Positions 54,216 through 63,178 of a stretch of 64,000 nt of DNA are shown in pieces. The first letter of the stretch is position 1. Every line of letters begins with the position of its first letter. A program made the position numbers and the translations under genes. Source of the stretch: Polaromonas jejuensis NBRC 106434 (GTDB taxonomy: Bacteria > Pseudomonadota > Gammaproteobacteria > Burkholderiales > Burkholderiaceae_C); assembly GCF_001598235.1 (NCBI RefSeq), contig NZ_BCYO01000001.1, positions 310,001 to 374,000 of the forward strand, given 5' to 3'. The notes below the pieces were generated by a model. It made no database searches, was not told the origin of the DNA, and saw only the letters and a list, made by a program, of their open reading frames with translations.

Positions 54216-56276
54216 TTAGTCGGCGCTCTTGCTGGCGTTGGCGGCGTCCGCCGCCGGCTCGTTGACATCCACCGCAATCGAGATCGGGCCGGCCGCCATG
54301 TCGGACTCGCCGTCGTCGTCTTCCTCTTCATTCTCCATGGCGGCTTCCCCATCCGGGGCCACATCCAGACGCTCGATCACCGTGGACGAAATGTCCAGCG
54401 TGATCTCGTCAATCGCCCCCAGCCGGATGCGCACCTTGGCGCCGCGCGGCAGTCCTTGCGCGCCCAGTGCCGGCAGCACCAGCGGCAGCTCGTCGGCGCG
54501 CACCAGGTTGTCCTTGAAGGCCGTGGCCGTCAGCTCGGTGATGCCGTTTTGCTGCAGGTATTTGAGCGTCCAGTAGCGCTCCATGCCGGCCTGAAAACCG
54601 TGGTAGGCGCTATGGGCGGCGTCAAAACCCGAGATGATGGAAAAGAGTTCCGCGTCCTTGGGCTTGAAAGGCGCGGCCAGCGCGGCGGTGCGGCCATGGC
54701 GCGCGCAGGCAATGATTTGCCACTGGTTGACCAGGTCGGTGTAGCGGCGCAGCGGCGAGGTGCTCCAGGCATAGCTGGGCACGCCAATGCCCGCATGCGG
54801 CAAGGCCTTGGTGCCCATGCGCACCTTCACGCCCGGCGCCAGGCTGGCCTGGCTGCGGTAGATGCCGGGCACGCCATGCTCGGCCAGCCATTGGCCCCAG
54901 GTGCTGTTGGCCAGGATCATGGCCTCGGCCACGATCAGGTCCAGCGGCGCGCCACGCTGGCGCACGCTGATGCTGACCGTTTCTTCGCCCTGGGGCTCCT
55001 GGCCGGAGGGGTTGTCCAGCTTGAAGTTGTAGTCGGGCCGGTGGAAGGTCTCGGGCTTGCCGCGCACGACTTCGCGCTGGGCCTTGAGGTGCCTGGCCAG
55101 GCGGTGCAAATAGGACAGCTCCACGCTCCACTGGACTTCGGTGGGCGGCGTGGCCTGGGCGGCCTCAAAAAAGGCCTCGGTGAAGAGGCTGTCCAGCTTG
55201 TCGTGGCGCAGATTGCTGACGATGGGCACCTGCTCCAGCCGGGTGACACGCTGCTTGATCTCGAAGCTGGCTTCGTCCAGCGTCAGGTACAGGGAGAGGG
55301 CCGGGCAATTGCGGCCTTCCAGCAAGGTGTAGGTCTGCACGATGTCATCGGGCAGCATGGTCACCTTGTAGCCCGGCATGTACACCGTGGACAGGCGCGC
55401 GCGGCCGACCGCATCGATGGCGCTGCCCGGCAGCACGACCAGGCCCGGCGCCGCAATGTGGATGCCCAGGGTGACGGTGCCGCTGCCCAGGCCTTGTAGC
55501 GACAGGGCATCATCGATTTCCGTGGTGCTGGAGTCGTCGATGGAAAACGCCTTCACGTCGGCCAGCGGCAGGTCGTCCTTGATTTCGGGCGCCTGCAGCG
55601 CCGGAAAGCCCGTGCCCTTGGGGAAGTTTTCAAACAGGAAGCGCTTCCAGTGGAACTGGTAGGGCGAGGCGATGGCGCCGGCTTTTTGCAGCAGCTCCAG
55701 CGGCGCACTGTGGGTGGCGCGCGAGGCCTCGACCACGGCCTTGTATTCGGGGCTGTTTTTGTCGGGCTTGAACAGGATTTTGTAGAGCTGCTCGCGCACC
55801 GGTGCCGGGCATTGGCCCTGCGCCAGTTCTTCGGCCCAGGCGCTGATCTGCGCGACGAGCTGCTTCTTTTTTTCGATGGCGGCCAGGGCCTGCTGCAGGA
55901 TCTCCGCCGGTGCCTTTTTGAAGCGGCCCTTGCCGGCGCGCCGGAAATAGTGGGGCGCCTCATAGAGGCGGAACAGGGCTGCCGCCTGCTGCGTCAGCGT
56001 GGCGTTGTCGGAAAAGTAGTCGCGGGCCAGGTCGGCAAAGCCGAACTCTTCTTCGCTGGCGAACTCCCAGGCCAGATCCAGCTCGATTTCTTCGCTCACT
56101 TTTTGCCCGGCGGCCACCAGTTCGGCGGGCGCGGGTTTTTCAAACTTGAGCAGGGCGTTGGCGCCCTTGACCTTGACGCGCTTGCCCGAGTCGAGCTCGA
56201 CCTGCAGCGAGGCGTCGCTCTCCGACATGATCCGGCCGGCCAGAAATTTGCCAGCGTCTTCAAACAATACAAACAA
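54216..56276 (-). CDS. RNase II/RNB-family exoribonuclease
   Basis: A 686-residue 3'-5' exoribonuclease. The catalytic RNB domain begins around residue 220 with VKAFSIDDSSTTEIDDALSL, containing the metal-binding acidic cluster, and extends through SRRYTDLVNQWQ-like elements (SPLRRYTDLVNQWQI). The N-terminal cold-shock-like segment (MFVLFEDAGKFLAGRIMSES) is atypical, and the C-terminal S1-like part ends in an acidic tail (MENEEEDDDGESDMA). It is longer than E. coli RNase II, closer to the RNB proteins of betaproteobacteria. Confidence 0.88.
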   Translation of the reverse strand: MFVLFEDAGKFLAGRIMSESDASLQVELDSGKRVKVKGANALLKFEKPAPAELVAAGQKVSEEIELDLAWEFASEEEFGFADLARDYFSDNATLTQQAAALFRLYEAPHYFRRAGKGRFKKAPAEILQQALAAIEKKKQLVAQISAWAEELAQGQCPAPVREQLYKILFKPDKNSPEYKAVVEASRATHSAPLELLQKAGAIASPYQFHWKRFLFENFPKGTGFPALQAPEIKDDLPLADVKAFSIDDSSTTEIDDALSLQGLGSGTVTLGIHIAAPGLVVLPGSAIDAVGRARLSTVYMPGYKVTMLPDDIVQTYTLLEGRNCPALSLYLTLDEASFEIKQRVTRLEQVPIVSNLRHDKLDSLFTEAFFEAAQATPPTEVQWSVELSYLHRLARHLKAQREVVRGKPETFHRPDYNFKLDNPSGQEPQGEETVSISVRQRGAPLDLIVAEAMILANSTWGQWLAEHGVPGIYRSQASLAPGVKVRMGTKALPHAGIGVPSYAWSTSPLRRYTDLVNQWQIIACARHGRTAALAAPFKPKDAELFSIISGFDAAHSAYHGFQAGMERYWTLKYLQQNGITELTATAFKDNLVRADELPLVLPALGAQGLPRGAKVRIRLGAIDEITLDISSTVIERLDVAPDGEAAMENEEEDDDGESDMAAGPISIAVDVNEPAADAANASKSAD

Positions 56277-56352
56277 AACGGAATCCCTCTAACGTCTTTG
56301 ATGACTTGCGGCTAGTGTAATCAGGCAGCCTTCCTGCAGGCTTCTTCAGTCG

Positions 56353-56949
56353 TCAGGCCAGCGCCAGAAAGTCCAGGATCGCCGGCACATGCAGTTCGAA
56401 ATCGCTCAGGGCGTGGTCGCCGCCTTCGAGCAGGCGCAGCTGCGCGCCGGCATAGCGGGCCGTCATTTCGCGCCAGTCCAGCACTTCATCGCCCTTGGCA
56501 ATGACGGCCAGGTAGTTGTGCGGGGCCTTGAGCGGCCCGGCCTGCAGGGCGCGCAGCTCGTCGACAAAGCGAGGTTCAAAGAAAAAGTGCTCGTCAGGAT
56601 TGTGCCAGGCGGTCTGTTCGCCGATGTGGCGGCTCAGGTCGCGCGCCGGGTCGACGGCCGGGTTGAGCAATACGGCCTTGCAGCCCAGGCGCTCGGCCAC
56701 GGCGGTGGCGTAAAAGCCGCCCAGCGAGGAGCCCATCACGGCCAGGCTTTCAAAGCCGGCTTCCCGCGGCCAATGGGCGACGCCGTCCATGATCTGCCGC
56801 ATAGCAAGGCGCGGCGAGGGCGGCAGTGGCGGGCACCACCAGCGCACCGCGGGGTGGCGCTGCTGCACGAGGGCGGCCATTTTTTGCGCCTTGGCGGACA
56901 GCGGCGAGGAACGAAATCCGTGCAGGTAGAGCAGGTGAGTGGTGCGCAT
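56353..56949 (-). CDS. YqiA/YcfP-like alpha/beta hydrolase esterase
   Basis: A 198-residue alpha/beta hydrolase. LLYLHGFRSSPLSAKAQK opens it, the nucleophile elbow is GSSLGGFYA, and catalytic Asp and His are in GDEVLDW and GGDHALSDF. It resembles YqiA, a small-ester hydrolase of unknown natural substrate. ATG at 56949. It follows the RNB gene direction and is probably in the same transcript. Confidence 0.87.
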   Translation of the reverse strand: MRTTHLLYLHGFRSSPLSAKAQKMAALVQQRHPAVRWWCPPLPPSPRLAMRQIMDGVAHWPREAGFESLAVMGSSLGGFYATAVAERLGCKAVLLNPAVDPARDLSRHIGEQTAWHNPDEHFFFEPRFVDELRALQAGPLKAPHNYLAVIAKGDEVLDWREMTARYAGAQLRLLEGGDHALSDFELHVPAILDFLALA

Positions 56950-56978
56950 GCCGCCATCATACGAACGGGAGGACGTAA

Positions 56979-57013
56979 AAAAGCCCCGCAGGCCGGAAGG
57001 CCTGCGGGGCTTT
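56979..57013 (-). terminator. Intrinsic terminator of the 57-59 kb lipoprotein gene
   Basis: AAAGCCCCGCAGGCC pairs perfectly with GGCCTGCGGGGCTTT around a GGAA tetraloop; read on the minus strand it is followed by TTTTTTACG. It sits 36 bp after the lipoprotein stop and before the YqiA-like gene. Confidence 0.9.
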
Positions 57014-57048
57014 GAGAGTTCGGCAGTGTTCTATCGTCTGGACAAGCC

Positions 57049-59382
57049 TTATCGCCTTAAGCCTGTGAAGGTCCCGGCGGGGGTTGTGTAAGTAGCCGCC
57101 ACTTGACTGGTCAGGAAGTCTAACGTTCCGGTGGTGCTGCCATTTATGCCTGCTAAAGTGAAGGCACCGGTTGCCAGGTTGGTAAAGCTCAAAGTGCAAG
57201 CTGTCGCCGCACCACCTTGGGTACAAGTGCCGAGGCCGTTGGCGCCAACGTTCAGCGTAGCCGATTGGGACAACACAGAGCTTGTCAAGTCCCATGTACT
57301 TTGATACGAAGCTGCAGTGAGCGTCAATGGCACATTCACATCAACGGTGGGCAGCCCCAGTTGAGTTAACAGCGCATTGGTTGCCGGCAGATTAAGCCTT
57401 GCAGAGTTGGTGGTGCCAAGGTTGTTTTTATATCCAAGGTGAATCTTGCCGCCACGTTCCACGAACACGCGCTGGTAACCCAGCCCAGTTGCGATCAGCG
57501 GCGGATTGCTCAGCGTCATGACGCGTGCGTCGCCCTGGGTGGTGATGGTGTACGAACCCGTGCCGATCGCGGTGCAGTTGCGCGGCGAGCCGCTGTTAAT
57601 AAAGCGCTCCTTGCACGAGTAGTAAGTGACCGGGTTGGTGCCGGTGCCCTTGAAGGCCACGCGAAGTCTGGTGTTGCCGCTGTAGTAGCCCGGAGCCGTC
57701 GCGCCTGTGCCGACTGGAGCCGTTCCAAGCGTGCCGATGCCCACGGTGCTGTTGCTCCATGCCTCGTCGACCGGGTCGGGGCTGGTGTACAGCTGGGTGT
57801 TGTACGTGAAACTGCCTTGGGGAAAAATGCAGGGCGTACCCGTCATGGCCGCGATCATGCTCTCCAGCGTGACGCTGGCAGTGCCGTTGGTGTTGTTGAA
57901 TTCGGTGGAGTTACAACCCACGCCAGCTGGCTGCGAGCTGGCAACACCACCGGCAGAGACTGCGGCGCTGTACTGGTTTAGCAGGTTACCGCTTCCGGGG
58001 TAGTAGGCGAGCGCCGTGCTCTGGCTTGTGCTTGATTGGTAGAACAGTTTGGAGCCGGTCGGGAACGTGGCTGTACCCAGTGCAGTGCTAGGGTTGCTGA
58101 TAGTAAGATTTTGGTAACCGGCCGCATTGACTTGGTTATAGACTTCCAGCATGGTACGGCCAGCAATGTCGAACGAGGCGCGGTTTGATGTGCCCGTTTC
58201 ATTGTTGTCGCAATCGTTGTACGTGGAGTTGCCCTGGGCATTGCGCACAGTGTTTAAGTTTTCGAAGTTCAAGGCGCAGCCAACCCAGGCCGAACCATTG
58301 AAGTGCAGATCGGACTGGCGGGCGGGGTTGCCGCCAATGTTCGTCCAGGCGGCTGTTTGACCGTTTTGGGTACTGTAGCGGCGTTGTACTGACCGCTGGA
58401 AGCCGGATGCATCTGGCGTAGCCTGGGCCAAGGTCGATACGAAGACGCGGCTAACCCAGTTATTGACATCAGTAAAGTTAAGCAATCTCAGATTGGCCCC
58501 GGCCGTTGGAACATCGGCTACAACGGTGGCCGTCGGGGCGGTCTGGTTATTGATCGCGACCAGCGTGGCGACCGATGCAGTCGTCAGACCCGTGCTTGGG
58601 CTGGCCACCAGCGCATTTGCCTGGGCCAATAAGGCAGCTTCCTTGGCTGCCGGCGTGGTGGCGGCCTGAACGCTGGGGTCGGCCAGGGCGGTCAGCAGCG
58701 CCGGCAGAATTTCAAGAAGCTTGTTCTGGATGATCTTGTCCAGATCGGCCTGCTTGATCACCGCGCCATCAATGGCGGTGGTGCCAACGGTACTGCTCAG
58801 CGTGCTGGCTTGTTGCTGGGTGGTTACGACCACCATGCGCGCCACCGTGCCGGCGGCCTGGCTGTCGGCGGTGGTGCCCTTGCTGTAGTCTTCAAACAGC
58901 GAAACGTTGATGCCGGTTTGCGCTTTGACAGACGCTTCAGCTTGGGCACTGGTGGCCCCGGTGCTGGCGATCTGGCTTTGAACCAGGGTGGTGAGCGGAC
59001 TGACCACGGCGGGTTTGTCGGCCGGGGCCTGCATGGTGAAGCGGGTCGTGACGGGGCCGTATTTGGCATCGACCGCGTCTGTACCAACCACCGCGAGAAT
59101 GGGGTATTTACCCACATCTTCCGTGGGCACCTGGAGGGTGACATTGCCCGCGGCGTCTGTCTTGCCGGAGGGTTCGCCGGCATCGCAAATACCATTGAGG
59201 TTTTTGTCTAGGCAGACTGTTGCGTTTCCGATCGCGTCGTCGACTACGGTAACGGGCACGCCGGTAGTACCCGCCGTTGGTGTGCCGCCACCAGAACCAC
59301 CACCGCCACACCCGGCCAATGCCAGCATGGCGGCACTTGCCAAGGCAAGTGCCAGCTTTCGAGGTTGCAAAGTCATACGCAT
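57049..59382 (-). CDS. Large surface-type lipoprotein (777 aa), unknown function
   Basis: A lipobox (AMLALAGCGGGGSGGG, Cys about residue 24) with a Gly-rich linker, then a segment reading CLDKNLNGICDAGEPSGKTD, like the calcium-binding-style D-x-N-x-D of surface proteins, with DAAGNVTLQVP resembling a carboxypeptidase-regulatory-like fold. The rest (about 150-777) is Thr/Ser/Asn/Ala-rich without recognised motifs. GGGAG lies 6 bases before ATG at 59382. Probably outer-membrane anchored and possibly surface exposed. I cannot name the function. Confidence 0.75.
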   Translation of the reverse strand: MRMTLQPRKLALALASAAMLALAGCGGGGSGGGTPTAGTTGVPVTVVDDAIGNATVCLDKNLNGICDAGEPSGKTDAAGNVTLQVPTEDVGKYPILAVVGTDAVDAKYGPVTTRFTMQAPADKPAVVSPLTTLVQSQIASTGATSAQAEASVKAQTGINVSLFEDYSKGTTADSQAAGTVARMVVVTTQQQASTLSSTVGTTAIDGAVIKQADLDKIIQNKLLEILPALLTALADPSVQAATTPAAKEAALLAQANALVASPSTGLTTASVATLVAINNQTAPTATVVADVPTAGANLRLLNFTDVNNWVSRVFVSTLAQATPDASGFQRSVQRRYSTQNGQTAAWTNIGGNPARQSDLHFNGSAWVGCALNFENLNTVRNAQGNSTYNDCDNNETGTSNRASFDIAGRTMLEVYNQVNAAGYQNLTISNPSTALGTATFPTGSKLFYQSSTSQSTALAYYPGSGNLLNQYSAAVSAGGVASSQPAGVGCNSTEFNNTNGTASVTLESMIAAMTGTPCIFPQGSFTYNTQLYTSPDPVDEAWSNSTVGIGTLGTAPVGTGATAPGYYSGNTRLRVAFKGTGTNPVTYYSCKERFINSGSPRNCTAIGTGSYTITTQGDARVMTLSNPPLIATGLGYQRVFVERGGKIHLGYKNNLGTTNSARLNLPATNALLTQLGLPTVDVNVPLTLTAASYQSTWDLTSSVLSQSATLNVGANGLGTCTQGGAATACTLSFTNLATGAFTLAGINGSTTGTLDFLTSQVAATYTTPAGTFTGLRR

Positions 59383-59660
59383 GTGAAGCTCCCAAAGAGA
59401 TGAAGTGAAACGGCCCGGAAATCGATCTGGTTTTCCTGTAACAACAATAGTGACACATGTGACAAATTGCATCCCATAAATAGGGGAGGTAAAGGATGCC
59501 GGAGCCTGTTGTGGTAAAAATCACACGAAATCCCGGAGAGCCCATTTTTTGAAACTCCCATGTTCATGGGATCAGGGCGGCTGCTTTTTGGCGCCAACTG
59601 CCGATATGCTTGCCTCACGCCAGTTAAGGCCTTTTGACTGACGCAAGAACAGGGGGGGCT

Positions 59661-60386
59661 GTGTGGCGTGTATTGATTGTTGAAGACGATGCGCAGATGC
59701 GTGAGTTTTTTGCGGCGAGCGTGTCGCGCTGCGATCGGCTGGAGCTGGCGGCCAGCGTGGGCACGCTGGCCGAGGCGCGGGCCTGGCTGGACGACCCGGC
59801 CAACGCCGTCGATGTGCTGCTGACCGATCTGGGTTTGCCCGATGGCAGCGGGCTGGACGTGATCCGCCACGCCACCGGTCTGCATCCGGCTTGCGAGCCG
59901 CTGGTGATCTCGATGTTTGGCGACGAAGATAACGTGCTGGCCAGCATTGAAGCCGGTGCGCTGGGCTACATCCACAAGGATTCAACACCCGACGATATTG
60001 CCCTCACCATTCTGGAGATGAAGGGCGGCGCCTCGCCGATTTCCCCCATGATCGCGCGGCGGGTTTTGTCCAAGTACCGTTCTGATCGCCGACAGCAAGG
60101 CAGGGATCGTACAGCCATGGAACAAGCACCGATAGCCATCAAGAGCGAAGCGGTCGAAAATATTGACATCGTGACGCGGCGCGGCTTGTTATCGCCACGC
60201 GAGCAGGAAGTTCTGGCCTTGATCGCCCGCGGCTTTTCCTACGCGGAAATCGCGCGCTTGCAGGGGCTGAGCGTGCACACCGTGCAGACGCATATCAAAA
60301 ACCTCTATGGGAAACTGTCCGTGCATTCCAAGAGCGAGGCGGTGTTTGAAGCCACGCGCATGGGTTTTCTGTCCCGACATGACTGA
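59661..60386 (+). CDS. NarL/LuxR-type response regulator
   Basis: A 241-residue two-component regulator. Receiver domain: LIVEDDAQMREFF, the phosphoacceptor Asp in LLTDLGLPDGSG, and a Lys in YIHKDSTPDD. C-terminal LuxR HTH: LSPREQEVLALIARGFSYAE then LQGLSVHTVQTHIKNLYGKL. GTG at 59661 follows AGGGGGGG and gives the family's short N-terminus; a TTG at 59634 would add nine residues. Probably works with the kinase at 60698. Confidence 0.88.
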   Translation: MWRVLIVEDDAQMREFFAASVSRCDRLELAASVGTLAEARAWLDDPANAVDVLLTDLGLPDGSGLDVIRHATGLHPACEPLVISMFGDEDNVLASIEAGALGYIHKDSTPDDIALTILEMKGGASPISPMIARRVLSKYRSDRRQQGRDRTAMEQAPIAIKSEAVENIDIVTRRGLLSPREQEVLALIARGFSYAEIARLQGLSVHTVQTHIKNLYGKLSVHSKSEAVFEATRMGFLSRHD

Positions 60387-60435
60387 TAAAGGCATTCGAC
60401 CGGGCGTTCGATGCACGGCGTAGGGCTTCGCTAAG

Positions 60436-60690
60436 ATGCGCTTCTCCCTGAAGCATTGCTGTCTTTTAAAATGTCTGTTTCTTTGCTGTTGCGCGCTGAT
60501 GTTTGCCGGTCTGGCCGTGTCGGCGCAAGCGTGGGTGACGGTTCAGGGCCAGACCACGCGCGAGACGGTCAGCCTGCCCTACCATTGAGAACGCCATTGC
60601 GCGGGCCTGGCTGGTGAGGCGACTTTTGAGCAGCCGTTCGAGCTGGCAGAGGCGCCGACGGCGCCCTTAAGTAGGTATAAGCAGGTATCC
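60436..60690 (+). pseudogene. Relic of a sensor-protein gene (signal peptide plus start of an extracellular domain)
   Basis: From ATG at 60436 it encodes MRFSLKHCCLLKCLFLCCCA and AQAWVTVQGQTTRETVSLPY, then TGA at 60586. Read past the stop in the same frame, conserved-looking codons go on for about 30 residues (GEATFEQPFELAEAPTAP) before the pattern fails near 60690. A Trp (TGG) to TGA change followed by deletion of the rest would explain this. The place, between a response regulator and a histidine kinase, suits a lost membrane sensor. The family match (7TMR-DISM-type sensor) is from memory. Confidence 0.55.
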
Positions 60691-60697
60691 TCGCCCC

Positions 60698-61903
60698 ATG
60701 CATTGGCTGACCCTGCGATTTTTGGATCCCGGCCTGGAACGCGCGTTCGCAGAGTCGTTCTTGCCACGGGTACTGCGTCAGGGCCAGATCGCGGTGTGGA
60801 TGGGCATGTTGGTCTATGTGACGCATGGCCTCTTGTTGGACTGGCAATCGCCCGCGCTGGCGTCCGCACAGCCGCTCGGTGGTTTGTGGGGCATGCGATG
60901 GACTGCCATGCTGGTTCCCGTGCTGGTGTTGGTGGTGTGTCGCACGCGGTGGTTCGCCCCGCACTGCCACCTGTGGCTGTCGTCGGTCGGGTTTGCGGCC
61001 GGCTGGGGCCTCACTGCCATGCAAACCCAGGTGACGGAGCAGCATGCAGTGGCGTTTTACCCGCTGATGGTGGAAGTGGCGTTTTACACCTACAACTTTG
61101 TCGGGGCTCGCTTCATCTACGCACTCGGTGTCGACCTGACGCTTCTGGCGGTGTACAACGTGGTTTTCGGCTTCCTGTTTCCCTACCCGGCGCGGGAACT
61201 CCTGGGGCACGATTTCTTTCTCTTCTCAGCCAATCTGATCGGTGGCACGGCAGGCTATCTGGCGGAGCGCCAACGGCGGCGGCTTTTTTTGCAGACGCAA
61301 GAGCTCGCGCGCACGCAGGCCCGCATGCGCGAAAGCGAGGCGGCGCAGGCCCGCGCCCGCATCTTGCGTGACATGCACGACGGCGTGGGTTCGCACATCA
61401 GCACGGCTATCCGGCAGCTGGAATCCGGACGGGCGACCCAGGACGACGTACTGCACACCCTGCGCGATTCGCTGGACCAGCTCAAGCTGTCGATCGATGC
61501 CATGAATCTGCCGCAGGGCGACATCACGGCCCTGCTGGCCAATCTTCGCTATCGGCTGGAGCCGCGCCTGGCTGCATCCGACATCGAGCTGCAGTGGGGC
61601 GTGGACCTGCTGGAGCCGATAGAGCGCCTGGATGCACAGGCCATGAGGCAGCTGCAATTCATGGTGTTGGAGGCGCTGTCCAATGTATTGCAGCATGCCC
61701 AGGCCAGCGTGCTGCGCATCGAGGCGGCGATGACACCCCGGGGCATCCGGCTGCGCCTGGTGGACAATGGCCATGGCTTTGATGTGATGGTCCCGCTGCG
61801 CAAGGGCCTGCAGTCAATGCGCGAGCGGGCCCAGGCGATTGGCGCCACGCTGTCGCTGCACAGCGCGCCGGGGCGCACGGTGGTCGAAATCCTGATTCCC
61901 TGA
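60698..61903 (+). CDS. Membrane histidine kinase, NarX/DegS-like (HisKA_3)
   Basis: A 401-residue kinase with about six hydrophobic segments in the first 190 residues and no periplasmic sensor of note. The dimerisation box is RILRDMHDGVGSHISTAI (His227), the N-box is VLEALSNVLQHAQAS, the G-box is VDNGHGFD, and it ends GRTVVEILIP. Its N-terminus (MHWLTLRFLDPGLERAFAES) resembles membrane domains of Comamonadaceae cyclases (from memory). It likely phosphorylates the regulator at 59661, and sits after the sensor relic. Confidence 0.85.
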   Translation: MHWLTLRFLDPGLERAFAESFLPRVLRQGQIAVWMGMLVYVTHGLLLDWQSPALASAQPLGGLWGMRWTAMLVPVLVLVVCRTRWFAPHCHLWLSSVGFAAGWGLTAMQTQVTEQHAVAFYPLMVEVAFYTYNFVGARFIYALGVDLTLLAVYNVVFGFLFPYPARELLGHDFFLFSANLIGGTAGYLAERQRRRLFLQTQELARTQARMRESEAAQARARILRDMHDGVGSHISTAIRQLESGRATQDDVLHTLRDSLDQLKLSIDAMNLPQGDITALLANLRYRLEPRLAASDIELQWGVDLLEPIERLDAQAMRQLQFMVLEALSNVLQHAQASVLRIEAAMTPRGIRLRLVDNGHGFDVMVPLRKGLQSMRERAQAIGATLSLHSAPGRTVVEILIP

Positions 61904-61940
61904 GGCTCCGGCCCCGGCGCAGCGCGCGGGATAATAGCGC

Positions 61941-63095
61941 ATGACCGCCGTTTTCGACAAACCTTCGCTGTATCGGCGAACCCTTCCCCTGCTGCAAGGC
62001 TTTGATGGCCTGCTGGCTTTTGCGGTGTTTCTGCTGGCCTGCGCCGGCCTGTTGATCATGTATTCGTCGGGCTACGACCATGGCACCCGGTTTTACGACC
62101 ATGGCCGCAACATGCTGATCGCGGGGGCCATCATGTTTGTGGTGGCGCAGATCCCGCCGCAGCGCCTGATGACCCTTGCCGTGCCCTTGTACGTGGTGGG
62201 GGTGACCCTGCTGGTGGCGGTGGCCGTTTTTGGCATCACCAAGAAGGGGGCCAAGCGCTGGCTCAACGTCGGGGTGGTGATCCAGCCCAGTGAAATCCTC
62301 AAAATCGCGATGCCGCTGATGCTGGCCTGGTGGTTCCAGAGGCGCGAAGGCCAGTTGCGGCCGCTGGATTTTCTGGCCGCGCTGATGTTGCTGGTGGTGC
62401 CTGTCGGGCTGATCATGAAGCAACCCGATCTGGGCACCTCCTTGCTGGTGCTGGCGGCGGGCCTGGCGGTCATTTTCTTTGCCGGCCTGAGCTGGCGGCT
62501 GATTGTGCCGCCCGTGCTGCTGGGCCTGGTGGGCGTTTTTCTGGTAGTGTGGTTTGAGCCGCAGCTGTGTGCCGACGGCATGCGCTGGCCCATCCTGCAC
62601 GACTACCAGCAGCAGCGCATCTGTACCTTGCTGGATCCGTCACGCGACCCGCTGGGCAAGGGCTTTCACATCATTCAGGGCATGATTGCGATCGGCTCGG
62701 GCGGTGTCTTCGGCAAGGGATTCATGGCCGGCACGCAAACGCATCTGGAGTTCATTCCCGAGCGCACGACCGACTTTATTTTTGCGGCCTTCTCCGAGGA
62801 GTTTGGCCTGATCGGCAACCTGCTGCTGATTGTCGGTTTCATCTTCCTCATCCTGCGCGGGCTGGCCATTGCGCTGGAGGCGGCGACGCTGTTTTCACGG
62901 CTGCTGGCCGGTGCGCTGACGTTGATTTTTTTCACCTACGCCTTCGTCAACATGGGCATGGTCAGCGGCATCCTGCCGGTGGTCGGTGTTCCGCTGCCCT
63001 TCATCAGCTACGGCGGAACGGCCATGGTGACGCTGGGGCTGGCCATCGGCATGCTGATGTCGATTGCCAAGGCCAGGCGCCTGGTGCAGACCTGA
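61941..63095 (+). CDS. rodA: Rod-shape SEDS glycosyltransferase RodA
   Basis: A 384-residue polytopic SEDS protein. FDGLLAFAVFLLACAGLLIM opens the helices; KKGAKRWLNVGVVIQPSEI, TQTHLEFIPERTTDFIFAAF and LPFVSYGG-like LPFISYGGTAMV are RodA marks (FtsW has TLPLMSYGG). It elongates glycan strands with PBP2. It stands alone here: no mreBCD or mrdA adjoins it, unlike the common operon. Confidence 0.94.
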   Translation: MTAVFDKPSLYRRTLPLLQGFDGLLAFAVFLLACAGLLIMYSSGYDHGTRFYDHGRNMLIAGAIMFVVAQIPPQRLMTLAVPLYVVGVTLLVAVAVFGITKKGAKRWLNVGVVIQPSEILKIAMPLMLAWWFQRREGQLRPLDFLAALMLLVVPVGLIMKQPDLGTSLLVLAAGLAVIFFAGLSWRLIVPPVLLGLVGVFLVVWFEPQLCADGMRWPILHDYQQQRICTLLDPSRDPLGKGFHIIQGMIAIGSGGVFGKGFMAGTQTHLEFIPERTTDFIFAAFSEEFGLIGNLLLIVGFIFLILRGLAIALEAATLFSRLLAGALTLIFFTYAFVNMGMVSGILPVVGVPLPFISYGGTAMVTLGLAIGMLMSIAKARRLVQT

Positions 63096-63116
63096 GGCCT
63101 TGCCGTGCGGCAAGCC
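63096..63116 (+). terminator. Hairpin after rodA
   Basis: GGCCTTGCC pairs with GGCAAGCC around GTGC, directly after the rodA stop. There is no T-run, so it is only a possible terminator or 3'-end stabiliser. Confidence 0.35.
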
Positions 63117-63178
63117 ACGGGGTAAAAGCGGTCTGGTCACTTGTTCAACGCTGAGTCCTGCCTTCAAGGAGCATCTTC

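Noticed and set aside
53280-55499. 739-codon plus-strand frame opposite the TonB-like and RNB genes
   Set aside because: It runs antisense through two recognised genes and its translation is Arg/His/Gly-rich without motifs.
63158-63160. CTG as the start codon for the YegP-like gene
   Set aside because: It is upstream of the ribosome binding site AAGGAG rather than 5-9 bases after it, so the site would not serve it.
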